A DNA stretch of 64,000 nt from positions 1 through 64,000 of the forward strand of contig JAZKIY010000002.1 of assembly GCA_040384665.1 (NCBI GenBank), written 5' to 3'. A program made the position numbers and the translations under genes. The stretch comes from PCRC01 sp040384665 (lineage in GTDB: Bacteria > Pseudomonadota > Gammaproteobacteria > Burkholderiales > Burkholderiaceae_C). Below the pieces are notes generated by a model. That model had not been told where the DNA came from, ran no database searches, and was given only the letters and a program-made list of their open reading frames with translations. Below are positions 33,262-42,477 of the stretch, in pieces (position 1 is the stretch's first letter; every line of letters starts with the position of its first letter).

Positions 33262-33750
33262 TTACTTGACCGAGAACCCGTCAATCGCCCAGCCCGCCGG
33301 GCTGAAAACGCCGGGTGGGGGTGGCACCACCGCCGTGGTCTGGCCACGCGAGGTGCTGCGGCCCTTGCTGAACGCCCAGCCGGTGGGGGTCTGCAGGTAT
33401 TCCAGTTCGATGCGTTCGGCGTTGGACAGCACCAGGTCGGCAATCGCTTCGGCATCGGGCTTGGTGGCCTGAGGCGCCGAGGTGCCCGAGAACATGTCGA
33501 ACGATGCAGTGGCCACCAGCGGTGGCAAAGCCGGGTCAATGCGCCGGATGTGCCATTTGCTGCCGCTCATGCGTGCCTGCAACTGCACCCACTGGCCGCG
33601 CGCGTCGGCCTCGCGGATCACGACCATCGGGTAAGCCGCCCGCGCGGTAAACACCCCTGCGTTTCTGGAGAACTGTTCGGCGGTTTGCGCCTGGGCGCTG
33701 GCAACCAGCAGGGTTGCACACAGGGCCAGACATTGGGCGATGGGTTTCAT
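33262..33750 (-). CDS. Secreted protein, unknown
   Basis: Protein of 162 aa with a clear signal peptide (cut after SAQAQ) and a soluble remainder. The middle (YPMVVIREADARGQWVQLQARMSG, ERIELEYLQTPTGWAFSKG) has the look of a small beta-rich periplasmic domain. It lies between the small membrane protein gene and tRNA-Ser. No function can be assigned. Confidence 0.7.
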   Translation of the reverse strand: MKPIAQCLALCATLLVASAQAQTAEQFSRNAGVFTARAAYPMVVIREADARGQWVQLQARMSGSKWHIRRIDPALPPLVATASFDMFSGTSAPQATKPDAEAIADLVLSNAERIELEYLQTPTGWAFSKGRSTSRGQTTAVVPPPPGVFSPAGWAIDGFSVK

Positions 33751-33783
33751 AAGGGCCAGTGCCTCACAAGACGGTGAACGGTT

Positions 33784-33871
33784 TGGCGGAAGCTTAGGGA
33801 TTCGAACCCTAGAAACCTTTCGGTTTGCCGGTTTTCAAGACCGGTGCAATCGACCACTCTGCCAAGCTTCC
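33784..33871 (-). tRNA. tRNA-Ser(UGA)
   Basis: Read leftward: acceptor GGAAGCT/AGCTTCC, D arm with TGGTCGATTG, anticodon stem CCGGT/ACCGG around loop CTTGAAA (anticodon TGA), a long variable arm (CAAACCGAAAGGTTTC), T loop TTCGAAT and encoded CCA. The long variable arm confirms a Ser tRNA. Confidence 0.95.
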
Positions 33872-33914
33872 AAGTCGGTGAGTTTACCGCGTGCGCGGTG
33901 CGGTCTGGCACCTC

Positions 33915-34385
33915 TCAACTGATGGGTTTGAGGTGGGTGTGCCGGTCGGCCGGTGTGTGGGCGTGGTGGTGGCCATGGTCTTCTTCGTTCAGCGGCACCA
34001 GGTGGATGTTGCCGTGGCGCACGCCGCGCAGGGCGATCAGCTGTTCGGCACAGGCTTGCACCGAGGCGGTGGCGCCGCGCAGCACCACGGTTTCCAGGCA
34101 GTGGGCGTGGTCCAGGTGGGTGTGCAGGCTGGTGACCACCAGGTCGTGGTGCTCGTGCTGCAGGTCCATCACGCGGGCGGTGACGGGGTGCTCATGGTGG
34201 TCGTACACGTAGCTGACGCTGGCCACACACCATTTCGCCAGGGCTTGGCTGAGGCTGACGGCACCCAGCTGGCCACGGATCAGGTCGCGCACGGCTTCGG
34301 AACGGTTGACATAGCCTTTGTCGGTAATCAGCGTGTCGAACTGCTGTGCGAGCTGGTCGTCGAGTGAAATGGTGAAGCGTTGCAT
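33915..34385 (-). CDS. nikR: Nickel-responsive regulator NikR
   Basis: Ribbon-helix-helix repressor of 156 aa (start MQRFTISLDDQLAQQFD at 34385). The C-terminal ACT-like metal domain holds the nickel ligands in YVYDHHEH and LHTHLDHAHCLETVVLRG. A His-rich tail (HGHHHAHTPADRHTH) follows. It is the last gene of the leftward urease operon, 13 bases after ureG, so nickel sensing is tied to the nickel enzyme. No nickel transporter gene is in the window. Operator not identified. Confidence 0.9.
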   Translation of the reverse strand: MQRFTISLDDQLAQQFDTLITDKGYVNRSEAVRDLIRGQLGAVSLSQALAKWCVASVSYVYDHHEHPVTARVMDLQHEHHDLVVTSLHTHLDHAHCLETVVLRGATASVQACAEQLIALRGVRHGNIHLVPLNEEDHGHHHAHTPADRHTHLKPIS

Positions 34386-34398
34386 GAGGCCGTCCGAT

Positions 34399-35058
34399 TT
34401 ATGCCGGTTGCAAAAGCATGCCCTTGCGCTCGATGAAGGCAACCACCTCGGCCAGCCCGGTGAGCGTTTTCAGGTTGGTCATCACAAAAGGTTTGAGGCC
34501 CTGCGCGTTGGTGCGCATGCGGGTGGTGTCGGCATGCATCACGTCCAGATTCGCGCCCACGTGCGGCGCCAGATCGGTCTTGTTGATGACAAAGAGGTCA
34601 CTCTTTGTGATGCCGGGGCCGCCCTTGCGCGGGATTTTTTCACCGGCGGCCACATCGATCACGTAGATGGTCAGGTCGCTCAGTTCGGGGCTGAAGGTGG
34701 CGGCGAGGTTGTCGCCGCCGCTCTCGATGAAAACGATGTCGGCATCGGGAAACTCCACCAGCATGCGGTCGATGGCCTCCAGGTTGATCGACGCGTCTTC
34801 GCGGATGGCGGTGTGCGGGCAGCCACCCGTCTCCACGCCCATGATGCGTTCGGCCGGCAGCGCGCCGCTCACTGTGAGCAGGCGCTGGTCTTCCTTGGTG
34901 TAGATGTCGTTGGTGATGGCGACCAGGTCGTAGCGGTCGCGCATGGCCTTGCAGAGCATTTCCAGCAGCGTGGTCTTGCCAGAGCCGACCGGGCCGCCAA
35001 TGCCCACGCGCAGGGGTGGGAGTTTTTTGCTGCGGTGGGGGATGTGGTGCAGGGTCAT
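34399..35058 (-). CDS. ureG: Urease accessory GTPase UreG
   Basis: Nickel-delivery GTPase of 219 aa: P-loop GIGGPVGSGKTT, metal site ETGGCPHTAIRED with CPH, switch ESGGDNLAATF and the NKTDL guanine motif. It works with UreE, UreF and UreD to build the urease active site. It overlaps ureF by 4 bases. Confidence 0.95.
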   Translation of the reverse strand: MTLHHIPHRSKKLPPLRVGIGGPVGSGKTTLLEMLCKAMRDRYDLVAITNDIYTKEDQRLLTVSGALPAERIMGVETGGCPHTAIREDASINLEAIDRMLVEFPDADIVFIESGGDNLAATFSPELSDLTIYVIDVAAGEKIPRKGGPGITKSDLFVINKTDLAPHVGANLDVMHADTTRMRTNAQGLKPFVMTNLKTLTGLAEVVAFIERKGMLLQPA

Positions 35059-35735
35059 GATCGGAAAAGCCGTGAGTACTGTGTTTCGTGCTGTGCGGAA
35101 AGTATGGCGAGCATCGGCGTGAAGGCCATTCTGTCGCCATCCGGCATTTGCAATGCCCGCTCCACCACTGGCGGAATTTCCAAGGCCAGCCGCGCCAGTA
35201 TGCGCTGGCCCGCGCTCTGGCCCAGTGGCACCGCTTTTACCGCTGCCGACACCATGTTCTCCGCCCAGCCGAAAGCGAAGGCCAGGCAGCAGTCTGGCAC
35301 GCTGGCGGGTACGCGCGACGCGGCAAAGGCAAAAGAGACAGGGTAGGTGGGGGTGATGCCGGCAAACGCCGCATCAACGTCTGGGTGCTGCAGGCGCAGC
35401 CACTCGACCAGCGAGCGGCCCATTTGCTCGGTTTGCGCACGGAATTCGGCGCTCTCGCGGGTGGCCAGCAGCCACTGCGTCAGTTCCTGAACGCGCGCCA
35501 CGTCGTTGCAGCGCCAGGCCGCAATCGTCTGGGCCAGCAGCGGCAGATCAGCCCGGCCCAGTGACAGTGCGAGCTGGTCTGACAGCCAGCCGCTCACGCC
35601 CGATTCTGTTGCTGCAAGACCAGCATCGACGCTGGCCTCCAGTCCCTCTGAGTATGAAAACCCACCAATCGGCAAGGCTGGCGAGGCCAGCCAGATCAAC
35701 TGCAGCAGGCCAGTGGCCGACAGCGGCGCGGCCAT
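35055..35735 (-). CDS. ureF: Urease accessory protein UreF
   Basis: Helical chaperone of 226 aa with the family blocks ASPALPIGGFSYSEGLE and PVSFAFAA. It joins UreD and UreG on the urease apoprotein. It starts 3 bases after the ureE stop and ends in a 4-base overlap with ureG. Confidence 0.93.
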   Translation of the reverse strand: MAAPLSATGLLQLIWLASPALPIGGFSYSEGLEASVDAGLAATESGVSGWLSDQLALSLGRADLPLLAQTIAAWRCNDVARVQELTQWLLATRESAEFRAQTEQMGRSLVEWLRLQHPDVDAAFAGITPTYPVSFAFAASRVPASVPDCCLAFAFGWAENMVSAAVKAVPLGQSAGQRILARLALEIPPVVERALQMPDGDRMAFTPMLAILSAQHETQYSRLFRS

Positions 35736-35737
35736 GC

Positions 35738-36331
35738 TCAGCCGGGCGGGCGGTGCTTGTGGATCTGGATCGCGACGGGCTGCACGGCGGGCGCGTGGTC
35801 GTGCCCATGGTTGCAGTGCGGGCCGTGCACATGGGGTGCCGGTGCGGCAACGGACGCCGGTGCGTGGTCATGGCCGCCCGCCGCATAGGCACCGCTTTCC
35901 GGCTCGAACGGCGCGGTGGCCTCGTTCACGGTCAAGTGCATGGCGCGCAGCATGTCGGCCAGCACGTGGTCGGGCTCGATCTGCAGAAAGTCGGGCTTCA
36001 GCTCAATGGGCACATGGCGGTTGCCCAGGTGGTAGGCGGCGCGTGTCAGGTCGAACGGTGTGCCGTGGGCCTGGCAATGGGTGATGCGCAGCACCGGCTG
36101 TGGCGCGGCGGTCACCTTGACCAGCGAACCGTCTTCGGCCACCAGCACGTCACCACCACGCACCACGGTGCCGCGTGGCAGGAAAACGCCCAGCGTGCGG
36201 CCTTGGCTGTCGGTGGCGTCAAAGCGGCTTTTCTGGCGCACGTCCCAGTCGAGCTCGACCGTGGCGGCGCGTTTCAGCAGGGCGGGGGCGAGGCCGTGGC
36301 CACCGGGAAGGCATTTGGAGGTGTGCAGCAT
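35738..36331 (-). CDS. ureE: Urease accessory nickel chaperone UreE
   Basis: Nickel chaperone of 197 aa. The N-terminal domain is followed by the GNRHVPIELKPDFLQIEPDHVLADML block with the dimer-interface metal His. The C-terminal tail is His-rich (HDHAPASV, HVHGPHCNHGHDHAP), a nickel store. Start at 36331 overlaps the ureC stop by one base. Confidence 0.93.
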   Translation of the reverse strand: MLHTSKCLPGGHGLAPALLKRAATVELDWDVRQKSRFDATDSQGRTLGVFLPRGTVVRGGDVLVAEDGSLVKVTAAPQPVLRITHCQAHGTPFDLTRAAYHLGNRHVPIELKPDFLQIEPDHVLADMLRAMHLTVNEATAPFEPESGAYAAGGHDHAPASVAAPAPHVHGPHCNHGHDHAPAVQPVAIQIHKHRPPG

Positions 36332-38049
36332 CAGAACAAAAAGTAGCGTTGGGCCATGGGCAGGTGGGTGGCCGGCTCGCAGGTGAGCAACTGGCCGTCG
36401 GCGCGCACCGCGTAGGTCTGCGCGTCGATCTCCATCCGGGGCAGGGCGCCATTGTGGACCATGTGCTGTTTGCGCACGCTGCGGATGTTGTGTACCGCGC
36501 TGAGCGTCTTCTTCAACCCGAACTGCTCGCCAATCCCGGCCTTCAACCCTGCCTGCGACACAAAGGTGAGCGAACCCCGCGTCAAGGCGCCGCCAAACGC
36601 GCCAAACATCGGCCGGTAGTGCACCGGCTGCGGCGTGGGGATGGAGGCATTCGGGTCGCCCATCGCCGCCATGGCGATGCTTCCACCCTTCAGAATGAGC
36701 GCCGGCTTGACGCCGAAGAAAGCCGGTTTCCAGACCACCAGGTCGGCCCATTTGCCTTCTTCAACGCTGCCGATTTCGTGCGACATGCCGTGCGCAATCG
36801 CCGGGTTGATGGTGTATTTGGCGATGTAGCGTTTGGCGCGGAAGTTGTCGTTGCGCGCGTTGTCTTCGGGTAGCTTGCCCCGCTGCGCCTTCATCTTGTG
36901 CGCGGTTTGCCAGGTGCGCAGAATCACCTCACCGACCCGGCCCATGGCCTGGCTGTCGCTGCTCATCATGCTGATGGCGCCCAGGTCGTGCAGGATGTCT
37001 TCTGCGGCAATGGTTTCCTTGCGGATGCGGCTTTCGGCAAAGGCCAGGTCCTCGGCAATCGCCGGGTCGAGGTGGTGGCAGACCATCAGCATGTCGACAT
37101 GCTCGTCCAGCGTGTTCACCGTGTACGGCATGGTGGGGTTGGTGCTGGACGGCAGAAAGTTCGCCTCACCCACCACCCGCAGAATGTCCGGTGCATGGCC
37201 GCCGCCCGCGCCTTCGGTGTGAAAGGCGCAGATGCCACGGCCCTTGGTCGCGGCGATGGTGTTCTCTACGAAGCCCGATTCGTTCAGCGTGTCGGAATGG
37301 ATCGCCACCTGCGTGTCGGTGGCGTCGGCCACGTCCAGGCAGTTGCTGATGGCCGCGGGCGTGGTGCCCCAGTCTTCGTGCAGTTTCAGGCCCACCACGC
37401 CGGCGTTGATCTGCTCGTGCAGCGCGGCGGGCAGGCTGGCGTTGCCCTTGCCAAGAAAGGCCAGGTTCATTGGGAAGGCGTCGGCCGCCTGCAGCATGCG
37501 GGCGATGTGCCACGGCCCGGGTGTGCAGGTGGTGGCAAAGGTGCCGGTGGCCGGGCCAGTGCCGCCGCCCAGCATGGTGGTGATGCCGGCCGCCAGCGCT
37601 TCTTCGATCTGTTGCGGGCAGATGAAGTGGATGTGCGAGTCCATGCCGCCAGCCGTGACGATGTTGCCTTCGCAGCTGATGATTTCGGTGCCGGGGCCAA
37701 TGACGATGTCCACACCCGGCTGCACGTCGGGGTTGCCGGCCTTGCCGATCTTCACGATGCGGCCGTCTTTCAGGCCGATGTCGGCCTTGACGATGCCCCA
37801 GTGGTCCAAAATCAGCGCGTTGGTCAGTACCGTGTCCACAGCCCCTTCGGCGCGCGTCTGCTGGCTTTGCGCCATGCCGTCGCGGATGGTCTTGCCGCCG
37901 CCGAACTTCACCTCTTCGCCGTAGCTGCCAGCGGCGAGTGTGTAGTCTTTTTCTACCTCAATCAGCAAATCGGTGTCGGCCAGTCGCACCCGGTCGCCTA
38001 CGGTAGGCCCAAAGATTTCGGCGTACGCGCGCCGTCCCATCGTGGCCAT
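36331..38049 (-). CDS. ureC: Urease alpha subunit
   Basis: Catalytic subunit of 572 aa that hydrolyses urea to ammonia and carbamate. Nickel-site parts: HIHFICPQQ, carbamylated Lys in GLKLHEDWG, HSDTLNESGF and CAFHTEGAGGGHAPD; the mobile flap has MVCHHLDPAIAEDLAFAESRIR with catalytic Cys-His. Length is normal. It overlaps ureB by one base and ureE by one. Confidence 0.97.
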   Translation of the reverse strand: MATMGRRAYAEIFGPTVGDRVRLADTDLLIEVEKDYTLAAGSYGEEVKFGGGKTIRDGMAQSQQTRAEGAVDTVLTNALILDHWGIVKADIGLKDGRIVKIGKAGNPDVQPGVDIVIGPGTEIISCEGNIVTAGGMDSHIHFICPQQIEEALAAGITTMLGGGTGPATGTFATTCTPGPWHIARMLQAADAFPMNLAFLGKGNASLPAALHEQINAGVVGLKLHEDWGTTPAAISNCLDVADATDTQVAIHSDTLNESGFVENTIAATKGRGICAFHTEGAGGGHAPDILRVVGEANFLPSSTNPTMPYTVNTLDEHVDMLMVCHHLDPAIAEDLAFAESRIRKETIAAEDILHDLGAISMMSSDSQAMGRVGEVILRTWQTAHKMKAQRGKLPEDNARNDNFRAKRYIAKYTINPAIAHGMSHEIGSVEEGKWADLVVWKPAFFGVKPALILKGGSIAMAAMGDPNASIPTPQPVHYRPMFGAFGGALTRGSLTFVSQAGLKAGIGEQFGLKKTLSAVHNIRSVRKQHMVHNGALPRMEIDAQTYAVRADGQLLTCEPATHLPMAQRYFLF

Positions 38050-38354
38050 TACAAGCCCCCCATCACAAGACCACGAAAGCCGTACACCATGCGCGCACCG
38101 GCAAAGTCCACCAGCTCCACCGTGCGCTGCTGTCCTGGCTCAAACCGCACCGCCGTGCCCGACGCAATGTTCAGCCGCATGCCGCGCACCGCATCGCGGT
38201 CAAAGCGCAATGCACCATTGGTTTCGGCAAAGTGGTAGTGCGAGCCGACCTGGATCGGCCGGTCGGCCGTGTTCTGAACCAGCACCGTCAGCGTGCGCCG
38301 ACCGGTGTTGAGTGGGTGTTCGCCGTCGTCTGTCAACAACTCGCCGGGCACCAT
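38049..38354 (-). CDS. ureB: Urease beta subunit
   Basis: Subunit of 101 aa from MVPGELLTDDGEHPLNTGR; GAGG lies about 6 bases before this ATG, while the longer form from 38372 adds six unneeded residues that overlap the small gene upstream. Blocks SHYHFAETN and RFEPGQQRTVELVDFAG match the family. Confidence 0.95.
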   Translation of the reverse strand: MVPGELLTDDGEHPLNTGRRTLTVLVQNTADRPIQVGSHYHFAETNGALRFDRDAVRGMRLNIASGTAVRFEPGQQRTVELVDFAGARMVYGFRGLVMGGL

Positions 38355-38361
38355 GGGCGCC

Positions 38362-38529
38362 TCACTTGCCACCGCGCATCAGCCAGACGGCAGCCGCTGC
38401 TGCCACAGCCAGCACCAGGTAGCCCAAGGTGTCGCTCGCATGCCAGTGGGAACCATTCAAACCGTGTCCTTCATGGGCGAAACTGCTGCTTGCCGCCATA
38501 GAAGCTAGCGATAGTGCTATGTTTTTCAT
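38362..38529 (-). CDS. 55-aa membrane protein between ureA and ureB
   Basis: A small gene not usually counted: 55 codons from ATG at 38529, starting MKNIALSLASMAASSSFAHEG. It has a signal peptide, a short His-rich segment (HEGHGLNGSHWHASD) and a C-terminal TM helix (LGYLVLAVAAAAAVWLM). It starts 7 bases after ureA and ends 7 bases before ureB, so it is inside the operon. The exported His-rich part suggests metal (nickel) binding; this is inference. Confidence 0.75.
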   Translation of the reverse strand: MKNIALSLASMAASSSFAHEGHGLNGSHWHASDTLGYLVLAVAAAAAVWLMRGGK

Positions 38530-38535
38530 AGTTAA

Positions 38536-38838
38536 TCAGAGGATGGGTTGGTGTACTGTGACCAGTTTGGTGCCGTCGGGGAAGGTGGCCTCAACCTGGA
38601 TGTCGGGAATCATCTCGGCAATGCCGTCCATCACGTCGGCGCGGGTCAGCACCGCGCGGCCCTCGCTCATCAGCTGCGCCACGGTTTTGCCATCGCGCGC
38701 ACCCTCCATCACGGCTGCGCTGATCAGCGCCACGGCCTCGGGGTAGTTCAGTTTGAGGCCACGCGCGCGGCGCCGCTCGGCCAGCAGCGCGGCGGTAAAG
38801 ATCAGCAACTTGTCTTTTTCGCGGGGGGTGAGTTCCAT
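38536..38838 (-). CDS. ureA: Urease gamma subunit
   Basis: Subunit of 100 aa from MELTPREKDKLLIFTAALLAERRRARG at 38838, ending DGTKLVTVHQPIL. Blocks LNYPEAVALISAA and GIAEMIPDIQVEATFPDG match the family. It is the first urease gene in the window-internal operon; ureD, normally just upstream, is found at the window's right end instead. Confidence 0.96.
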   Translation of the reverse strand: MELTPREKDKLLIFTAALLAERRRARGLKLNYPEAVALISAAVMEGARDGKTVAQLMSEGRAVLTRADVMDGIAEMIPDIQVEATFPDGTKLVTVHQPIL

Positions 38839-38948
38839 ACGTCGGATGATTATGCGGGAAGCCATCCGTGCGGCCATACGCCATTTGGCCCATGCGGACC
38901 GGCAGGCACGGGGTGGCCGCAGATTCCGATTTACGATGGGGCCAGCCC

Positions 38949-41900
38949 ATGAACGACCGCGCGCCCTTGCCCACCCCCGAATTGCCCTGGCGGCCTGCAA
39001 CGCCCGGCGAAGGCGCGGTGGACGACGCACCGCAGCGCATCGTCAAGGTCCGGCGTGACTACAACTCCTGGGTTGGCAGCGAGACCATGGAAGACTATGC
39101 GCTGCGCTACACGCCGCAGAGCTTTCGCAAGTGGTCGACCTTCCGGGTCGCCAACACCGCGCTGGGTGGCGCCGCATCGTTTTTGATTCTGGAAGCCATT
39201 GGCGCCACGCTGCTGGTGCAGTACGGTTTTACCAACGCCGCGCTGGCGATTCTGGCCACCGGCCTCATCATCTTTCTGGCAGGCCTGCCCATCAGTGTCT
39301 ATGCGGCGCGCTACGGCGTGGACATGGATTTGCTGACCCGTGGCGCTGGTTTTGGCTACATCGGCTCGACCATCACTTCGCTGATCTACGCTTGTTTCAC
39401 CTTCATCTTCTTCGCGCTGGAGGCGGCTGTGATGGCCTATGCGCTGGAGCTGGCGCTGGACATTCCGCCGCGCTGGGGCTACCTCATTTGCGCGCTGGTG
39501 GTGATACCGCTGGTCACGCACGGCGTCTCGGCCATCAGCCGGCTGCAGGTCTGGACACAGCCGCTGTGGCTGCTGATGCTGGTGGTGCCCTTTGTCTATG
39601 TGTTTGCCAAAGACCCCGGTGCCTTTGCCGGCATCACCGCCTACGCCGGTGAGAAAAGCCGCAGCAGCGGTTTCGTGCTGGCCTCGTTTGGCGCGGCGCT
39701 CACCGTGGGCATTGCGCTCATCACGCAGATGGGTGAGCAGGCCGACTACCTGCGCTTCATGCCCGCCAAAACCGCTGCCAACACGCGCCGCTGGTGGTTT
39801 GCGGTGCTGGCTGGCGGGCCGGGCTGGGTGGTGCTGGGTGTTGTCAAAATGCTGGGCGGCGCGGCGCTGGCCTACCTGGCCATCACCCACGCCGTGCCGC
39901 TGGACCGTGCCGTGGACCCCAACCAGATGTACCTGGCGGCCTACGAATACGTGTTTCCCCACTACGGCTGGGCGGTGGCTGCCACCGCGCTGTTTGTGGT
40001 GGTGTCGCAACTCAAGATCAACGTCACCAACGCCTACGCCGGTTCGCTGGCCTGGAGCAATTTTTTCTCGCGCCTCACGCACAGCCACCCCGGCCGGGTG
40101 GTGTGGGTGGTGTTCAACACGCTGATCGCCTTCATGCTGATGGAGATGAACGTGTTCCAGGCGCTGGGCGACGTGCTGGGCCTGTACTCCAACATCGCCA
40201 TCGCCTGGATCATGGCGGTGGTGGCCGACCTGGTGGTCAACAAGCCGCTGGGCCTGTCGCCCAAGGGCATCGAGTTCAAGCGCGCCTACCTGTACGACAT
40301 CAACCCGGTCGGCGTGGGCGCGATGGCGCTGGCCTCGCTGCTGTCCATCAGCGCGCACCTGGGCGTGTTCGGCCCCATGGCGCAGGCGTTCTCCGCGCTC
40401 ATCGCCATGGGCGTCGCGTTCGCCGCCGCCCCGCTGATCGCCTGGGCGACGAAGGGCCGCTACTACATCGCGCGCACCGACGCGCCTTCCTCCCTCTCCC
40501 CCTCGGGGGAGAGGGCAGGGGTGAGGGGGCTGGTCACCCACCACTGCACGATCTGCGAGCGCGAATACGAAGGCCCGGACATGGCGCATTGCCCGGCCTA
40601 CCAGGGACCGATCTGCTCCTTGTGCTGCACGCTGGACGCGCGCTGCGGCGACCTGTGCAAGCCGCACGCGAGCCTGGCCTCGCAGTGGTCGGCCACCCTG
40701 CGCTGGCTGCTGCCCAGGCGCGTCGGCCCGTACCTGGACACCGGCCTGGGCCACTTCCTGCTGCTGATGCTGGTGATCGCGCCGCTGCTGGCCACGCTGT
40801 TCGGCCTGTTGTACCGGCAGGAGATGCGCGCGCTGGCCGACCTGGTCGATGCGCAGGGCCTGGCGACGGCGACCCTGCGCTCCGGCTTCCTCAAGGCCTA
40901 TCTGGCGGTGCTGCTCCTGGCCGGCATCGTGGCCTGGTGGCTGGTGCTGGCGCACAAGAGCCGGCAGGTGGCGCAGGAGGAATCCAACCGCCAGACGCAT
41001 CTGCTGGTGCGCGAGATCGAGTCGCACCGCCAGACCGACGAGGCGCTGCAGAACGCCAGGCTGCTGGCCGAAGCCGCGCGCCGGCAGGCCGAGCAGGCCA
41101 ACCAGGCCAAGAGCCGCTACATCAGCGCCATCAGCCACGAGCTGCGCACACCGCTGAACAGCATCCTGGGCTACGCGCAACTGATGGGGGAAGACGCCGC
41201 CATCCCGCCGCACCGCAAGCAGGCGGTCAGCGTCATCAAGCGCAGCGGCGAGCATTTGCTGAGCCTGATCGAAGGCACGCTCGACGTCGCCCGCATCGAG
41301 GCGGGCAAGCTCACGCTCGACGTGCGGCCCATGCGCTTTGCCGACTGCGTGCACGAGATCGCCAGCATGTTCGAACTGCAGGCCGCTGGCAAGCAACTCG
41401 CCTTCAAATTCGAGGCCGACGGCGTGCTGCCCGAAGTGGTGCGGGCCGATGAAAAGCGGGTGCGGCAGATCCTCATCAACCTGCTTGGCAACGCCATCAA
41501 GTTCACCGCGCAGGGGCGGGTGACCTTCAGGCTGAAACACGCGCGCGAAATGGCCAGCATAGAAATCCAGGACACCGGCCCCGGCGTTCCGGCAGAAGAA
41601 CTGGCGCGCATCTTCGAGCCCTTTACCCGCTCTGCTGCGCCTGGCCCCGCGGCACCTGGCGCTGGCCTCGGGCTGACCATCGCCAAGATGCTGACCGATT
41701 TGATGGGCGGTGAGCTCACCGCCAGCAGCACGCCGGGCGTGGGCTCGGTGTTTCGCGTCAAGCTGTTCTTGCCCGAGGCGCATGTCTCTTCACGCAGCCT
41801 GTTGCCACGCCCTGCGCAGCAGCGGCGCGGCTACGTCGGCACGCGCCGGCGCATTCTGGTGGTTGACAACGAAGAGGCCGACCGCGAGCTGCTGCAAAGC

Positions 41901-42467
41901 CTGCTGGAGCCCCTGGGCTTTGAACTGCGCACCGCCGCCAGCGGCCACGACTGTCTGGATCTGCTGGCCGCAGGCTACCAGCCCGACGCGATCCTGATGG
42001 ACTTGGCCATGCCCGGCATAGATGGCTGGGAAACCATTCGCCGCTTGCGGCGCCTCGTTCCGCCACCACAAGCTGTTGTCGCCATCGTGTCGGCGAATGC
42101 GTTCGACAAAGGGCTGGACAACGACGCCGGAATCCCACCCGAAGACTTCATCCTCAAACCCGTGCGGCATCCGGAGTTGCTCGACTGGTTGGAGCGCAAG
42201 CTGGCCATCGTCTGGCTGGAGAGTGCGCCGGTGACTAGCCCAGCAGCGGCACCTGTTGCCCCGACCAAGCTGGTTCTGCCACCGGCCGCCGAGCGCGCCG
42301 CTCTGCTTGATGTGGTCAACCTTGGCTACTACCGCGGCATCATCAACAAGCTGGCCGAGATCGAGGCCGCCGCGCCCGAATGCGCCGCCTTTGCCGAGCA
42401 AATGCGTGGCATGGCGCGCCAGTTCCAGTTCGAGGCCATGGGCCGCTTGCTGCAACAGGCGGGGTAA
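38949..42467 (+). CDS. NCS1 permease fused to hybrid histidine kinase
   Basis: Large fusion of about 1172 aa (start MNDRAPLPTPELPW). Order: NCS1 nucleobase/hydantoin-type permease with about 12 helices (about 50-500; FRVANTALGG, LTRGAGFGYIGST); a linker encoded by a palindromic repeat (about 515-527); a Cys-rich zinc-like segment (about 530-575; HCTICEREYEG, CSLCC, CGDLC; Cys533 is the first); two more TM helices (about 595-680); a coiled coil; HisKA with His730 (ISHELRTPLN); HATPase (LGNAIKFTA, DTGPGVP, GAGLGLTIA); and a receiver with Asp1018 (ILMDLAMPG). The permease is probably a sensor, as in CbrA-type kinases. Its neighbour is a LuxR-type regulator 10 bases downstream. Substrate could be a purine, pyrimidine, hydantoin or urea-related compound; the nearby urease operon favours nitrogen scavenging. 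Confidence 0.88.
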   Translation: MNDRAPLPTPELPWRPATPGEGAVDDAPQRIVKVRRDYNSWVGSETMEDYALRYTPQSFRKWSTFRVANTALGGAASFLILEAIGATLLVQYGFTNAALAILATGLIIFLAGLPISVYAARYGVDMDLLTRGAGFGYIGSTITSLIYACFTFIFFALEAAVMAYALELALDIPPRWGYLICALVVIPLVTHGVSAISRLQVWTQPLWLLMLVVPFVYVFAKDPGAFAGITAYAGEKSRSSGFVLASFGAALTVGIALITQMGEQADYLRFMPAKTAANTRRWWFAVLAGGPGWVVLGVVKMLGGAALAYLAITHAVPLDRAVDPNQMYLAAYEYVFPHYGWAVAATALFVVVSQLKINVTNAYAGSLAWSNFFSRLTHSHPGRVVWVVFNTLIAFMLMEMNVFQALGDVLGLYSNIAIAWIMAVVADLVVNKPLGLSPKGIEFKRAYLYDINPVGVGAMALASLLSISAHLGVFGPMAQAFSALIAMGVAFAAAPLIAWATKGRYYIARTDAPSSLSPSGERAGVRGLVTHHCTICEREYEGPDMAHCPAYQGPICSLCCTLDARCGDLCKPHASLASQWSATLRWLLPRRVGPYLDTGLGHFLLLMLVIAPLLATLFGLLYRQEMRALADLVDAQGLATATLRSGFLKAYLAVLLLAGIVAWWLVLAHKSRQVAQEESNRQTHLLVREIESHRQTDEALQNARLLAEAARRQAEQANQAKSRYISAISHELRTPLNSILGYAQLMGEDAAIPPHRKQAVSVIKRSGEHLLSLIEGTLDVARIEAGKLTLDVRPMRFADCVHEIASMFELQAAGKQLAFKFEADGVLPEVVRADEKRVRQILINLLGNAIKFTAQGRVTFRLKHAREMASIEIQDTGPGVPAEELARIFEPFTRSAAPGPAAPGAGLGLTIAKMLTDLMGGELTASSTPGVGSVFRVKLFLPEAHVSSRSLLPRPAQQRRGYVGTRRRILVVDNEEADRELLQSLLEPLGFELRTAASGHDCLDLLAAGYQPDAILMDLAMPGIDGWETIRRLRRLVPPPQAVVAIVSANAFDKGLDNDAGIPPEDFILKPVRHPELLDWLERKLAIVWLESAPVTSPAAAPVAPTKLVLPPAAERAALLDVVNLGYYRGIINKLAEIEAAAPECAAFAEQMRGMARQFQFEAMGRLLQQAG
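40492..40515. repeat. Palindromic repeat inside the permease-kinase gene
   Basis: CCCTCTCCCCC, TC, GGGGGAGAGGG: perfect 11-base arms with a 2-base loop, followed by CAGGGGTGAGGGGG. It is of the type usually found between genes, yet here it stays in frame and codes the linker SLSPSGERAGVRG. Confidence 0.8.
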
Positions 42468-42477
42468 GCTCACCGGC

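Noticed and set aside
38931..41783. Open frame of about 950 codons opposite the permease-kinase fusion
   Set aside because: Antisense, His/Gln/Arg-rich and without domains; the other strand encodes a recognisable protein.
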